Notes: a model not told the origin generated them from the letters alone. Counted from the stretch's first letter, positions 25,502 to 35,441 are shown. The stretch: DNA of 64,000 nucleotides from JAGZHZ01 sp963929865 (GCA_963929865.1 CAWVKK010000042.1:14837-78836); one strand, 5' to 3'. Made by a program: numbers and translations.

Positions 25502-26019
25502 AGACATTCTCCTTTCTGCGGCGAATCCCATAAATACTGCTTCATACATGCCTCCCTGCCCCTCGAGAGCCGCGTCTTCACCGTGTTTTCGCTGATATCG
25601 AGGATTTGGGCGATTTCTCTGATCTTGAAACCTTCGACATAATAAAGCGCCAAAACGATCCGGTATTTCTCATCCAGAGAGTCGAGCAGCTCCTCAAATT
25701 CCAGCTGGCTCTGCGTCCGGTCAGAGACGGCCGGCTCGGCGACGGCGTCAAGCGCGCAGTAAGACTTGTTTTTCTGAAGAAAATCTTTGCACTTATTGAT
25801 TAAAATACGGATGAGCCATGTCTTAAAATAGTTTGGATTGCGCAGCGCTGAAATATTTTCAAAACAGGCCAGAATCGTATCCTGCAGGACGTCGGCGATA
25901 TCCTGCTCCTCGTGAAGATAGCTTTTGGCGATCTTGTACATCTGCTGCTTGTGCCGGCGGATCAGCTCGATAAAAGCGTCCGTGTCGCGATTCATCGCTC
26001 TTTTGACAAGAAAAATCAT
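25498..26019 (-). CDS. ECF-type RNA polymerase sigma factor
   Basis: A 173-residue extracytoplasmic-function sigma factor. Region 2 (about residues 15-80) has the typical DVLQDTILACFENI core promoter-melting segment. Region 4 (about 110-165) has the helix-turn-helix FKIREIAQILDISENTVKTRLSRGR. There is no region 1.1 or 3, as expected for this class. The start ATG 26019 has GGGAG upstream. Its co-transcribed partner is the membrane protein encoded next. A candidate sigma-type promoter with TGAAAC and GTCTA boxes precedes the gene, suggesting autoregulation. Confidence 0.94.
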   Translation of the reverse strand: MIFLVKRAMNRDTDAFIELIRRHKQQMYKIAKSYLHEEQDIADVLQDTILACFENISALRNPNYFKTWLIRILINKCKDFLQKNKSYCALDAVAEPAVSDRTQSQLEFEELLDSLDEKYRIVLALYYVEGFKIREIAQILDISENTVKTRLSRGREACMKQYLWDSPQKGECL

Positions 26020-26114
26020 AAACTCACTCCCATCTTTTTCAGTTCCTTTCTCTTCTCTTTTTATTCGATCGAATTCAAGCTTAAACGTTTTTTAAATTGC
26101 AGCAATCTGACTAT

Positions 26115-26143
26115 TAGACTTTTCTTTTCGAGAAATAGTTTCA
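26115..26143 (-). promoter_or_regulatory. Candidate autoregulatory ECF sigma promoter
   Basis: On the minus strand, TGAAAC (complement of 26138-26143) is followed by AGTCTA (complement of 26115-26120) after 17 bases. This matches the general GAAAC / CGTC form recognised by many Firmicutes ECF sigma factors. It lies about 100 bases before the sigma gene. Confidence 0.5.
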
Positions 26144-26218
26144 GAAAGAAAAAATTTTTGCCTGCGGGGGCGTACTCGAAAAAATACAAAAAACTTTGAA
26201 ATTTCTCCTGTTACAAAA

Positions 26219-26247
26219 TAGACAAAAAAGACGAAATGTGATATGAT
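26219..26247 (+). promoter_or_regulatory. Promoter of nifJ
   Basis: TAGACA (26219-26224) and TATGAT (26242-26247) are spaced by 17 bases, with TG one base before the -10. The gap from 26020 to 26408 otherwise holds the divergent sigma promoter, an untranslated leader of about 155 bases and the hairpin at 26364. I see no coding sequence there. Confidence 0.7.
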
Positions 26248-26363
26248 AAAGCCATATGAGGTGATTCGAAGCAGAGAAGGTCTTTGCGGAAAGGCAGTAA
26301 AACAAAGCCTTCAACGCTTGCAGCGCGGAAATATTTCCATTTCCGAACAGAAGAACCGAACAT

Positions 26364-26385
26364 AGAAATCTGATAACAGATTTCT
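26364..26385 (+). other. Leader hairpin just before the nifJ ribosome binding site
   Basis: AGAAATCTG pairs perfectly with CAGATTTCT (26364-26372 with 26377-26385) around an ATAA loop, nine bases before the AAGGAGG site. A translation or mRNA stability role is possible. It has no downstream T run. Confidence 0.55.
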
Positions 26386-26408
26386 CAACAATAAGGAGGA
26401 ATAATAAA

Positions 26409-29400
26409 ATGGCTAGAAAAATGAAGACCATGGATGGAAACCATGCCGCAGCTCATGCGTCTTATGCATTTACAGAAGTTGCAGCCATCTATCCGATCAC
26501 ACCATCATCTGTTATGGCGGAAGCTACTGATGAATGGGCAACCCAGGGAAGAACCAATGTGTTTGGTCAGACTGTTCAGGTAACAGAAATGCAGTCTGAA
26601 GCAGGTGCAGCAGGAACAGTTCACGGTTCTCTGTCCGCAGGCGCTTTGACGACGACTTACACAGCATCCCAGGGTCTGTTATTGATGATTCCAAACCTTT
26701 ACAAAATCGCTGGAGAGAGACTGCCAGGCGTATTCAACGTATCTGCCCGTGCATTAGCAAGCCATGCGCTTTCCATTTTCGGAGATCACTCTGACGTTTA
26801 CGCATGCCGTCAGACAGGCGCAGCTATGCTGTGTGAATCCAGCGTACAGGAAGTTATGGATTTAACACCGGTTGCTCATCTTGCAGCAATCAAGGGAAGA
26901 CTGCCATTCATTAACTTCTTTGATGGTTTCAGAACATCTCATGAAATTCAGAAAATTGAACAGTGGGATTACGAAGATTTAAAAGAAATGCTGGATATGG
27001 ATGCAGTTCAGGCGTTCAAGGACAGCGCTTTGAATCCAAATCATCCTTGCCAGAGAGGTTCTGCTCAGAACCCGGATATCTTCTTCCAGGCAAGAGAGGC
27101 ATGTAACCCGTACTATGACGCTATGCCGGGAATCGTACAGGAATACATGGACAAAGTAAACGCAAAAATCGGCACAAACTATAAATTATTCAACTATTAC
27201 GGAGCAGAGGACGCTGAGCATGTCATCGTGGCAATGGGATCTGTAAACGATACGATCGAAGAGACCATCGACTACATGCTGGCACAGGGAGCAAAGGTCG
27301 GCGTTGTAAAGGTTCGTCTGTACAGACCATTCAGCGCAGAAGCTTTAATCGCAGCAATCCCGGAAACCGTAAAACAGATCACCGTATTAGACAGAACAAA
27401 AGAGCCGGGCGCTATGGGCGAGCCGCTGTACCTGGACGTTGTCGCAGCGCTGAAGGGATCAAAATTCGACGCTGTTCCGATCTTCACAGGACGCTACGGA
27501 TTAGGTTCCAAGGATACGACTCCGGCACAGATCGTTGCCGTATTCAACAACACGACAAAACAGAAATTCACACTTGGTATCGTGGACGATGTGACACATC
27601 TGTCTCTGGAGACAGGCGCTCCGATCGTGACCACTCCGGAAGGAACCATCAACTGCAAATTCTGGGGTCTGGGAGCAGACGGTACAGTAGGAGCAAACAA
27701 AAACTCCATCAAGATTATCGGCGACAACACAGATATGTACGCACAGGCTTACTTTGACTATGACTCAAAGAAATCCGGCGGCGTTACGATGTCTCACCTG
27801 CGCTTCGGCAAAAAACCGATCAAATCTACATACCTGATCCACAAGGCAAACTTTGTGGCATGCCACAATCCTTCTTACATCAGAAAATACAACATGGTTC
27901 AGGAGCTGGTAGACGGAGGAACATTCCTTTTGAACTGTCCGTGGGATATGGAAGGAATCGAGAAACATCTTCCAGGACAGGTAAAAGCATTTATCGCAAA
28001 CCATGGAATCAAATTCTATGTGATCGACGGCGTTAAGATCGGTATCGAGACAGGCATGGGACCGACACGTATCAACACGATCTTACAGTCTGCATTCTTT
28101 AAACTGGCAGACATCATTCCGGAAGACAAAGCAATCGAGCTGATGAAAGCTGCCGCAAAAGCAACATACGGACGCAAGGGCGATGACGTTGTTGCAAAGA
28201 ACTGGGCTGCAATCGAAGAAGGCGCAAAACAGGTTGTAGAGATTAAAGTTCCGGAGAGCTGGAAAGACGCTGCAGACGAAGGCTTAGACCTGACACATGC
28301 AGAAAGCGGAAGAAAAGACGCTGTTGACTTTGTAAACAACATTCAGTCAAAAGTATCCGCTCAGGAAGGAAATACCCTGCCGGTATCTGCATTTAAAGAC
28401 TATGTTGACGGCACGACTCCATCCGGTACTTCCGCATATGAGAAGCGCGGCATCGCAGTCAATATTCCGATCTGGAACGCAGAGAACTGTATCCAGTGCA
28501 ACCGCTGCTCTTATGTATGTCCGCACGCAGTTATCCGTCCGATCGCTATGACAGACGAAGAAGTAGCTGCCGCACCGGAAGGATTAAAGACACTGCCGTT
28601 AACCGGTATGCCAAACTACAAATTTACAATCGCAATCTCTGCTTATGACTGTACAGGATGCGGTTCCTGCGCAAATGTCTGCCCAGGAAAGAAGGGTGCG
28701 AAAGCGCTTGCCATGGAAAACATGGAAGCAAACGCAGGCGAGCAGAAATACTTCGACTATGCGGTGACACTGCCGATCAAAGAAGACGTTGTAGAGAAAT
28801 TCAAAGAGAACACAGTAAAGGGAAGCCAGTTCAAACAGCCTCTGCTTGAGTTCTCAGGAGCGTGCGCAGGATGCGGAGAGACTCCTTACGCAAAACTGAT
28901 CACACAGCTGTTCGGCGACAGAATGTACATCGCAAACGCAACAGGATGCTCCTCTATCTGGGGCAACTCCTCACCGTCCACACCATACACCGTAAACGCA
29001 AAAGGACAGGGACCTGCATGGAGCAACTCTCTGTTTGAGGACAACGCAGAGTTCGGATATGGTATGCTGCTGGCGCAGAAAGCAATCCGCGAGGGATTAA
29101 AGGCAAAAGTAGAAGACGCAATGGCAAACAGCGGAAACGAAGCAGTAAAAGCGGCAGGACAGGAATGGTTAGACACATACAGCTGCGGAGCAACAAACGG
29201 AGCTGCTACCGATAAACTGATCGCTGCTTTAGAGGCATGCGGATGCGAAAAAGCACAGGAAATCTTAAAGAACAAAGACTTCCTCGCTAAGAAGTCCCAG
29301 TGGATCTTCGGCGGCGACGGATGGGCATACGACATCGGATACGGCGGAGTTGACCATGTGCTGGCAAGCGGACAGGATATCAACATCATGGTATTCGACA

Positions 29401-29954
29401 CCGAAGTTTACTCCAACACAGGCGGACAGTCCTCCAAGGCAACGCCGATCGGTGCAGTTGCACAGTTCGCAGCAGCTGGAAAAGAAGTAAAGAAGAAAGA
29501 CCTTGCAAGCATGGCAATGAGCTATGGATACGTATACGTAGCACAGATCGCTATGGGAGCTGACTACAATCAGACCGTAAAAGCGATTGCAGAGGCAGAA
29601 GCTTATCCGGGACCATCCCTGATTATCGCTTATGCTCCATGTATCAACCATGGTATCAAGAAGGGTATGAGCAAAGCACAGACAGAAGAAGAACTGGCTG
29701 TAAAGGCAGGATACTGGCATTGCTTCCGCTTCAACCCGGCTCTCAAGGCAGAAGGAAAACCGGCGTTCACACTGGACAGCAAGGCTCCGACAGACGATTA
29801 TCAGGCATTCCTGGACGGAGAAGTTCGTTACAACTCTCTGAAACGTTCTAATCCGGAAAGAGCTGCAAATCTGTTTGCAAAATCCGAAGAGGGTGCAAAG
29901 GAAAGATACGATTACCTGAACAAGCTGACAAAACTGTACGGAACAGAAGAATAA
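26409..29954 (+). CDS. nifJ: Pyruvate:ferredoxin (flavodoxin) oxidoreductase
   Basis: A 1181-residue single-chain enzyme that oxidises pyruvate to acetyl-CoA and CO2 and reduces ferredoxin. Length and domain order fit the NifJ family. The N-terminal pyrimidine-binding-type domain begins with AAIYPITPSSVMAE. Two 4Fe-4S ferredoxin motifs lie in the middle: CIQCNRCSYVCP near residue 697 and CTGCGSCANVCP near 753. Additional cluster and thiamine-binding elements follow, with CAGCGETPY near 819 and GDGWAYDIGYGG. AAGGAGG precedes the ATG. Codon choice is clearly biased, indicating high expression. The gene is monocistronic, ending in a terminator. It supplies acetyl-CoA and reduced ferredoxin to fermentation. 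Confidence 0.97.
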   Translation: MARKMKTMDGNHAAAHASYAFTEVAAIYPITPSSVMAEATDEWATQGRTNVFGQTVQVTEMQSEAGAAGTVHGSLSAGALTTTYTASQGLLLMIPNLYKIAGERLPGVFNVSARALASHALSIFGDHSDVYACRQTGAAMLCESSVQEVMDLTPVAHLAAIKGRLPFINFFDGFRTSHEIQKIEQWDYEDLKEMLDMDAVQAFKDSALNPNHPCQRGSAQNPDIFFQAREACNPYYDAMPGIVQEYMDKVNAKIGTNYKLFNYYGAEDAEHVIVAMGSVNDTIEETIDYMLAQGAKVGVVKVRLYRPFSAEALIAAIPETVKQITVLDRTKEPGAMGEPLYLDVVAALKGSKFDAVPIFTGRYGLGSKDTTPAQIVAVFNNTTKQKFTLGIVDDVTHLSLETGAPIVTTPEGTINCKFWGLGADGTVGANKNSIKIIGDNTDMYAQAYFDYDSKKSGGVTMSHLRFGKKPIKSTYLIHKANFVACHNPSYIRKYNMVQELVDGGTFLLNCPWDMEGIEKHLPGQVKAFIANHGIKFYVIDGVKIGIETGMGPTRINTILQSAFFKLADIIPEDKAIELMKAAAKATYGRKGDDVVAKNWAAIEEGAKQVVEIKVPESWKDAADEGLDLTHAESGRKDAVDFVNNIQSKVSAQEGNTLPVSAFKDYVDGTTPSGTSAYEKRGIAVNIPIWNAENCIQCNRCSYVCPHAVIRPIAMTDEEVAAAPEGLKTLPLTGMPNYKFTIAISAYDCTGCGSCANVCPGKKGAKALAMENMEANAGEQKYFDYAVTLPIKEDVVEKFKENTVKGSQFKQPLLEFSGACAGCGETPYAKLITQLFGDRMYIANATGCSSIWGNSSPSTPYTVNAKGQGPAWSNSLFEDNAEFGYGMLLAQKAIREGLKAKVEDAMANSGNEAVKAAGQEWLDTYSCGATNGAATDKLIAALEACGCEKAQEILKNKDFLAKKSQWIFGGDGWAYDIGYGGVDHVLASGQDINIMVFDTEVYSNTGGQSSKATPIGAVAQFAAAGKEVKKKDLASMAMSYGYVYVAQIAMGADYNQTVKAIAEAEAYPGPSLIIAYAPCINHGIKKGMSKAQTEEELAVKAGYWHCFRFNPALKAEGKPAFTLDSKAPTDDYQAFLDGEVRYNSLKRSNPERAANLFAKSEEGAKERYDYLNKLTKLYGTEE

Positions 29955-29982
29955 CAGTAAGGGTACGGAAATCATAGAACAG

Positions 29983-30033
29983 AAAAAGGGGCATTGCAAA
30001 GTGACAGACTGTCATGGAGCAATGCTCCTTTTT
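29983..30033 (+). terminator. Terminator after nifJ
   Basis: A 15-bp stem (29983-29997 with 30019-30033, one G-T pair) begins with AAAAA and ends in TTTTT. Its loop contains a further small TGACAG/CTGTCA hairpin. Confidence 0.82.
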
Positions 30034-30149
30034 GCGCCTCCGTGCGTGTGGGCAGAACCGATTGGACAGCGAGAGCAAAATAAGAAAATAAAGTCAAAAA
30101 AGTGCAGGAAAATAGGGCAAAATAGGGACAAAATATCAAAAATGGCTTG

Positions 30150-30178
30150 TTGTTTTTCGAGAATGTGTGTGATAGGAT
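30150..30178 (+). promoter_or_regulatory. Extended -10 promoter of the esterase gene
   Basis: The extended -10 TGaTAGGAT (30170-30178) lies 17 bases after a weak -35 (TTGTTT). The wider motif TGTGATAGGATAAA resembles the promoters at 553 and 26237. The 305-base gap 29955-30259 holds only this promoter and the nifJ terminator. Confidence 0.55.
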
Positions 30179-30259
30179 AAAATTGTAAGAAAAAAATGGC
30201 TGTGACAGAGAAAGCCATTTTGCCATACACCATACAGAAAAACAAAGGGGGATGTTTTT

Positions 30260-31366
30260 ATGGAATTAAAAAAGAGAAATGCGATTGTGACAGGGATGAT
30301 TCTTGCCGCTTCCTGCATGGCAGTGCCGATGGGCTCAATGGCGCAGGAGAGAGAGATGACGGTGACAGCGCAGACGTACATCGCAGATTTCGGGCAGACC
30401 GTGCGCAGCTTTGTGCTGGAGGGAGTTCCCGAGACGGCAGCCAATGTAAAGGCGGAGGATTTTGTGATCGTGAACGACATCGTTGCAGCTGTCCAGAGCG
30501 TGCAGGGAGAAGACGATGTGACGGAGGTTTCCTATGACAATGGAACTCTGACGCTGACCGTAGGAGAATTCCGGTATCTGCCGAGCGATTTCGTTGTGGC
30601 ATACATCGGAGACGAAGACGTCAATTTAAGCTTTACAAAGGATCAGGTTGCGGATGTTCAGACAGAGATCGCAGATGACTTTGAGGCAGTGGAAGAAAAT
30701 GGAGTGCGCTACCGGATTTACATTCCGGATGAGATCGAGGAGCCTGTCCCGATGGTGATCTGGACGCACGGAGGAGGAGAAAGCGGAACAGACAACTGGG
30801 CGCAGATCGCGGCGAACAAGGGAGCTACGGCATGGGTCGAGCGGTATGGAGACGTTGTAGTGCTGGCGCCTCAGGCAGACGGAGAATGGACAGAGGATAT
30901 TCTGAATATGATCCGGGACAAAATCCTTGAGCTGGAAGAGGCAGGCACTGTAGATCCGAACCGGGTTTACGGAGTAGGCTGCTCCTTTGGAGGTATGGGA
31001 TGTATCTTAAACGCACAGTACAATCAGGATCTGATGACAGCGATCGCGCCGATCTGTCCTTCCATGAATGAGACCTCGATGCCGGCATTAAAAGAGCTGA
31101 CCGACATAGGAATCTGGATTTCAACGGCAGTGGAAGATACCTTCCCAGACAGAGACGACTGCGTTGTGGAGTGTATCACAGAACTCCAGGAAAATGGAAA
31201 TGAAAACGCACAGTATACACTGTATGAGCCGGATGAATATCTGCCGTACGGTCTCGGAACAGCGACAGACGAAAACCTGTTAAAGACAGAGTACCACCAC
31301 GCGTGGGTTTTGACCTTGAACAACGAATACGGCATCATGGACTGGCTCATGGGACAGAGCAAATAG
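30260..31366 (+). CDS. Secreted alpha/beta-hydrolase (esterase-like)
   Basis: A 368-residue secreted protein with a signal peptide (about residues 1-28, cleavage after SMA). An N-terminal beta region (about 30-145) resembles an Ig-like accessory domain. The alpha/beta-hydrolase domain follows. It has a probable oxyanion HGGGESG near residue 175, a nucleophile motif GCSFGG near residue 239, and a C-terminal His in YHHAWVL. The layout resembles PHB-depolymerase or feruloyl-esterase-like enzymes that act on polymers. It is a single-gene unit with its own promoter and terminator. I infer a role in cell-surface ester hydrolysis; the substrate is unknown. Confidence 0.85.
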   Translation: MELKKRNAIVTGMILAASCMAVPMGSMAQEREMTVTAQTYIADFGQTVRSFVLEGVPETAANVKAEDFVIVNDIVAAVQSVQGEDDVTEVSYDNGTLTLTVGEFRYLPSDFVVAYIGDEDVNLSFTKDQVADVQTEIADDFEAVEENGVRYRIYIPDEIEEPVPMVIWTHGGGESGTDNWAQIAANKGATAWVERYGDVVVLAPQADGEWTEDILNMIRDKILELEEAGTVDPNRVYGVGCSFGGMGCILNAQYNQDLMTAIAPICPSMNETSMPALKELTDIGIWISTAVEDTFPDRDDCVVECITELQENGNENAQYTLYEPDEYLPYGLGTATDENLLKTEYHHAWVLTLNNEYGIMDWLMGQSK

Positions 31367-31387
31367 AAAAAAATAGAGGAACAGATG

Positions 31388-31417
31388 CAGGGCATGAAAA
31401 TGCCCTGTATTTTTTTG
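31388..31417 (+). terminator. Terminator after the esterase gene
   Basis: CAGGGCA pairs with TGCCCTG (31388-31394 with 31401-31407), followed by TATTTTTTTG. Confidence 0.88.
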
Positions 31418-31432
31418 TACCAAAGAAAAACT

Positions 31433-31460
31433 TTGCATGATTTTTGATCAGTGTTATAAT
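31433..31460 (+). promoter_or_regulatory. Promoter of the M16C-era-recO operon
   Basis: TTGCAT (31433-31438) and a perfect TATAAT (31455-31460) are spaced by 16 bases, with TG extending the -10. The protease gene begins about 90 bases downstream. Confidence 0.72.
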
Positions 31461-31553
31461 AAGCTTTAACGAATAAGCCTGCCTTGTTTGGAGAGACGCC
31501 GGAGCGTTTCCAAAAAAGGCGGCAAAACGAAAAAAAGAGATGGAGGAAAAAGA

Positions 31554-34478
31554 ATGCAGATTCAAAATATTCCGGAATATGAATTGATCCAGGAGGAAAG
31601 CATTGAGGATATTCAGTCGAAAGGATATTTTTTAAAACATAAAAAAAGCGGGGCGAGGGTGCTGGTTTTGGAGAACGAGGATGAGAACAAAGTATTTCAC
31701 ATCACGTTCCGCACGCCGCCTTCTGACAGCACCGGCGTTGCGCACATCCTGGAACACAGCGTGCTGTGCGGAAGCAAAAAGTTTCCGTCAAAGGATCCTT
31801 TTGTCGAATTAGTCAAAGGATCGCTGAACACGTTTTTAAATGCGATGACGTATCCGGACAAGACGATGTATCCGGTCGCAAGCTGCAACGAAAAAGACTT
31901 CTGCAATCTGATGCATGTGTACATGGACGCCGTGTTTGAGACGAATATCTACCGCATGGAAGAGATTTTCCGGCAGGAGGGCTGGAGCTATCAGCTCGAA
32001 AACGAGGAAGATGAGCTGACGTACAACGGCGTCGTTTACAACGAGATGAAGGGAGTTTTTTCATCACCGGAGGATGTGATAGAGAGGGAGATTATGAACT
32101 CGCTTTTTCCGGACACTCCGTACGGGTGGGAATCCGGAGGAGACCCCGCGTGTATTCCGGATCTGACGTATGAGCAGTTCCTCGCCTTTCACAAAAAATA
32201 TTACCACCCGTCAAACAGCTATCTGTATCTGTACGGAAACGCCGACATGGAAGAGCGCTTAAGATGGATCGACAGAGAATATCTGAGCAGGTACGAAAAG
32301 GAGGAGATCTCTTCGGAGATACCGCTCCAGCAGCCGTTCTCACAGATCAGAGAGATCTATAAGAAATACCCGGTTTCCAACAGCGATTCAGAAAAGGACA
32401 ACACATATCTCTCCTACAACGCGGTGATCGGCACAAGTCTCGATGTAGAGCTCGCCAACGCCTTTGCGGTTTTAGAGTACGCTCTTTTGTCGGTTCCGGG
32501 AGCGCCGCTGAAGCAGGCGCTTTTGGACGCCGGGATCGGAAAGGATATCATGAGCTCCTATGACAGCGGCACGTATCAGCCGGTATTCTCCGTGACGGCA
32601 AAATACGCCAACGCCTCCGACAGACAGGCTTTTTTGGACGTGATAGAAAAGGAGCTGAAGCGCCAGGTAAAAGAGGGCGTCGATAAAAAAGCGCTTCTTG
32701 CGGGCATCAACAACATGGAATTTAAATTCCGCGAGGCGGATTACGGTTCGTTCCCAAGAGGACTGATCTACGGCATCGACTGCATGGACAGCTGGCTGTA
32801 CGATGAAAACAAGCCGTTTTCCTATCTCAGACAGCTGCACATTTTTGAGAAGCTGCGGGAGAAGACGAAGACGTCATATTTTGAAGAACTGATCCAGACA
32901 TGGCTTCTGGACAACACCCACGCCAGCGTGCTGGTGGCAGAGCCGCAGAGAGGGCTGGCGGCAAAGATGGACGAGGAACTCTGCGCAAAGCTTGCCGCAT
33001 ATAAGGCAAGCCTTTCTGAGGAAGAGATCAAAGAGCTGGCGGCAAAGACGAAGAAGCTGCGCGAGTTTCAGGAGACTCCTTCGACAAAGGAAGAACTTGA
33101 GGCGATCCCGGTTCTGAAAAAAGAAGATATCAGGAGAGAAGCGGCGCCGCTGTACAATGAGGAGCACCGGATCGGAGACACGATACTCCTCCACCATAAC
33201 ATGCACACGAATGGAATCGGGTATGTGAGAGCGCTGTTCGACACGAAAGGGGTAAAGAGCGAAGATCTGCCTTATTTAAGCCTGTTAAAATCAGTTCTGG
33301 GAATGGTGGACACGGAGCGCTACAGCTATGCAGAGCTGACAAATGAAATCAATATTCACAGCGGCGGGATTTCCAGCGGGCTTTCCGTCTACGGAAATTT
33401 AAAAAAGGAAAACGAATACCGCGCTATGTTTGAGTGGAGAGGAAAAGCGCTGTATGGTCAGCTGAAGTTTGTGATTGCGATGATGGAGGAAATCATGCTG
33501 ACATCAAAGCTGTCGGACGAAAAACGGCTGTACGAGATTTTGTCGGAACAGAAATCACAGCTGGAAATGCGGCTGAACGCTTCCGGTCACACGACGGCGG
33601 CGACAAGAGCGATGTCGTATTATTCCCCGGCCTCCGCGTTCAACGATAAGACGGGAGGCATTGACTATTACAGGGTAATCGCGGATCTGGAAGAACATTT
33701 TGAAGAAAAGAAAGAGGAACTGATCAAAAAACTGCAAAGTTTGAGAGAGCAGATTTTTACAAGAAACCGGCTCATGATCAGCTGCACGGCGGACGAGGAG
33801 GGATTTGCTCTTCTGTACGAAGCGGCGAAGGATCTGATCGAAAAGCTTCCGCAGGGAGAAAAGGAGCAGAAGATGGAGTACCCTGCCGTGTCAAAGAAAA
33901 ATGAGGCGTTTGGCACTCCGGGAAAAGTTCAGTATGTGGCGAGAGCAGGAAGCTATGCGAAAGCAGGATATGAATACACCGGAACGCTTCGGATTTTGAA
34001 GGTGATTATGAGCTATGAATATCTGTGGGTCAACATCCGCGTAAAAGGCGGAGCGTACGGCTGTATGAGCGGATTCGGAAGGACAGGAAGCTCTTACTTT
34101 GTTTCATACCGAGATCCGAACCTGAAAAAGACAAATGAGATTTATGAAGGGATTCCGGAATTTATCAGGAATTTTACGGTAGACGAGCGGGATATGCTCA
34201 AATATATCATCGGAACCATCAGCGATCTGGACATCCCGATGAATCCTTCGGCAAAAGGAGCGCGGTCTCTTGCCGCATATCTGGGCAATCTTTCCTATGA
34301 AGATTTTCAGAGAGAGCGGGATGAGATCTTAAACGCGGACCAGGAAGCGATCCGGGCTCTCGCCCCTCTTATGGAGGCAGTGTTGGAAGAAAATGCTCTG
34401 TGCGTGATTGGAAACGAAGAAAAGATCGAACAGGAGCGGGATCTGTTTATGGAAGTAAAGCCTTTAATCGGAGTATAA
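31554..34478 (+). CDS. M16C presequence-protease-type metallopeptidase
   Basis: A 974-residue zinc peptidase of the M16C family (PreP/Cym1, insulinase-related). The inverted zinc motif HILEH is at residues 64-68, and the distal glutamate region VVYNEMKG is near residue 155. The length and four-domain layout fit PreP-type enzymes, which degrade peptides in a closed chamber. There is no signal peptide, so it should be cytoplasmic. ATG 31554 is chosen because GGAGG lies eight bases upstream; an earlier in-frame ATG at 31488 would add 22 basic residues without a suitable site. era follows 18 bases downstream. Confidence 0.93.
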   Translation: MQIQNIPEYELIQEESIEDIQSKGYFLKHKKSGARVLVLENEDENKVFHITFRTPPSDSTGVAHILEHSVLCGSKKFPSKDPFVELVKGSLNTFLNAMTYPDKTMYPVASCNEKDFCNLMHVYMDAVFETNIYRMEEIFRQEGWSYQLENEEDELTYNGVVYNEMKGVFSSPEDVIEREIMNSLFPDTPYGWESGGDPACIPDLTYEQFLAFHKKYYHPSNSYLYLYGNADMEERLRWIDREYLSRYEKEEISSEIPLQQPFSQIREIYKKYPVSNSDSEKDNTYLSYNAVIGTSLDVELANAFAVLEYALLSVPGAPLKQALLDAGIGKDIMSSYDSGTYQPVFSVTAKYANASDRQAFLDVIEKELKRQVKEGVDKKALLAGINNMEFKFREADYGSFPRGLIYGIDCMDSWLYDENKPFSYLRQLHIFEKLREKTKTSYFEELIQTWLLDNTHASVLVAEPQRGLAAKMDEELCAKLAAYKASLSEEEIKELAAKTKKLREFQETPSTKEELEAIPVLKKEDIRREAAPLYNEEHRIGDTILLHHNMHTNGIGYVRALFDTKGVKSEDLPYLSLLKSVLGMVDTERYSYAELTNEINIHSGGISSGLSVYGNLKKENEYRAMFEWRGKALYGQLKFVIAMMEEIMLTSKLSDEKRLYEILSEQKSQLEMRLNASGHTTAATRAMSYYSPASAFNDKTGGIDYYRVIADLEEHFEEKKEELIKKLQSLREQIFTRNRLMISCTADEEGFALLYEAAKDLIEKLPQGEKEQKMEYPAVSKKNEAFGTPGKVQYVARAGSYAKAGYEYTGTLRILKVIMSYEYLWVNIRVKGGAYGCMSGFGRTGSSYFVSYRDPNLKKTNEIYEGIPEFIRNFTVDERDMLKYIIGTISDLDIPMNPSAKGARSLAAYLGNLSYEDFQRERDEILNADQEAIRALAPLMEAVLEENALCVIGNEEKIEQERDLFMEVKPLIGV

Positions 34479-34496
34479 AACAAGAGAGGAAAACAT

Positions 34497-35405
34497 ATGG
34501 AGAATAAAGCGTATAAATCTGGATTTGTAACCTTGATCGGAAGACCAAACGTGGGAAAGTCGACTTTGATGAACCACTTAATCGGACAGAAAATCGCGAT
34601 TACGTCAAAGAAGCCGCAGACGACAAGAAACCGGATTCAGACTGTGTACACAAGCCGGGAAGGACAGATTGTCTTTGTGGATACGCCGGGCATTCACAAG
34701 GCAAAAAATAAACTGGGAGAATACATGGTAAATGTGGCGGAGCGGACACTGCAGGAGGTCGATGTGGTGCTGTGGCTGGTGGAACCTGCGACGTTTATAG
34801 GAGCCGGGGAACGCCATATCGCGCAGCAGCTGCAGAGGATAAAGACGCCTGTGATCCTTGTGATCAATAAGGTGGATACGGTCAAAAAAGAAGAAATTTT
34901 AAGCGCGATTGACACCTACCGCAAAATTTATGACTTTGCGGAAATCATTCCCGTATCGGCACTTAAGGGCGATAATACCCAGACCATTTTGGATATGATT
35001 TTTAAATATCTGCCGTATGGTCCGCAGTTTTACGATGAGGATACGGTGACGGACCAGCCCCAGAGACAGATTGTCGCAGAGCTGATCCGGGAGAAGGCAT
35101 TGCGGTCTTTAGACGAAGAAATTCCGCACGGCATTGCGGTCTCGATCGAAAAAATGAGAGAGAGAAAGGGACAGCATATCGTCGATATTGAGGCGACGAT
35201 TATCTGCGAGAGAGATTCCCACAAGGGGATTGTGATCGGAAAACAGGGGGCAATGCTTCGAAAAATCGGTTCTGCGGCGAGAAAAGAAATCGAAGATATG
35301 CTGGAGGAAAAGGTCAATCTTCAGCTCTGGGTCAAGGTGAAAAAGGACTGGAGAGACAGCGACTTTATGATAAAAAATTTTGGATACGACAAGAAAGAAA
35401 TTTGA
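34497..35405 (+). CDS. era: GTPase Era
   Basis: A 302-residue ribosome-assembly GTPase. The G1 loop GRPNVGKS is at residues 15-22, G3 is DTPG near 62, G4 is NKVD near 124, and G5 is SALKG. A C-terminal KH-type RNA-binding domain follows, with the segment IVIGKQGAMLRKIG (near residue 244). Era binds 16S rRNA near its 3' end during small-subunit maturation. The gene follows the M16C protease and precedes recO, the conserved era-recO order of Firmicutes. AGAGG precedes the ATG. Confidence 0.97.
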   Translation: MENKAYKSGFVTLIGRPNVGKSTLMNHLIGQKIAITSKKPQTTRNRIQTVYTSREGQIVFVDTPGIHKAKNKLGEYMVNVAERTLQEVDVVLWLVEPATFIGAGERHIAQQLQRIKTPVILVINKVDTVKKEEILSAIDTYRKIYDFAEIIPVSALKGDNTQTILDMIFKYLPYGPQFYDEDTVTDQPQRQIVAELIREKALRSLDEEIPHGIAVSIEKMRERKGQHIVDIEATIICERDSHKGIVIGKQGAMLRKIGSAARKEIEDMLEEKVNLQLWVKVKKDWRDSDFMIKNFGYDKKEI

Positions 35406-35441
35406 CCGGGCAGCCTTTTGCATGATCAGAGGAGTATAAAT

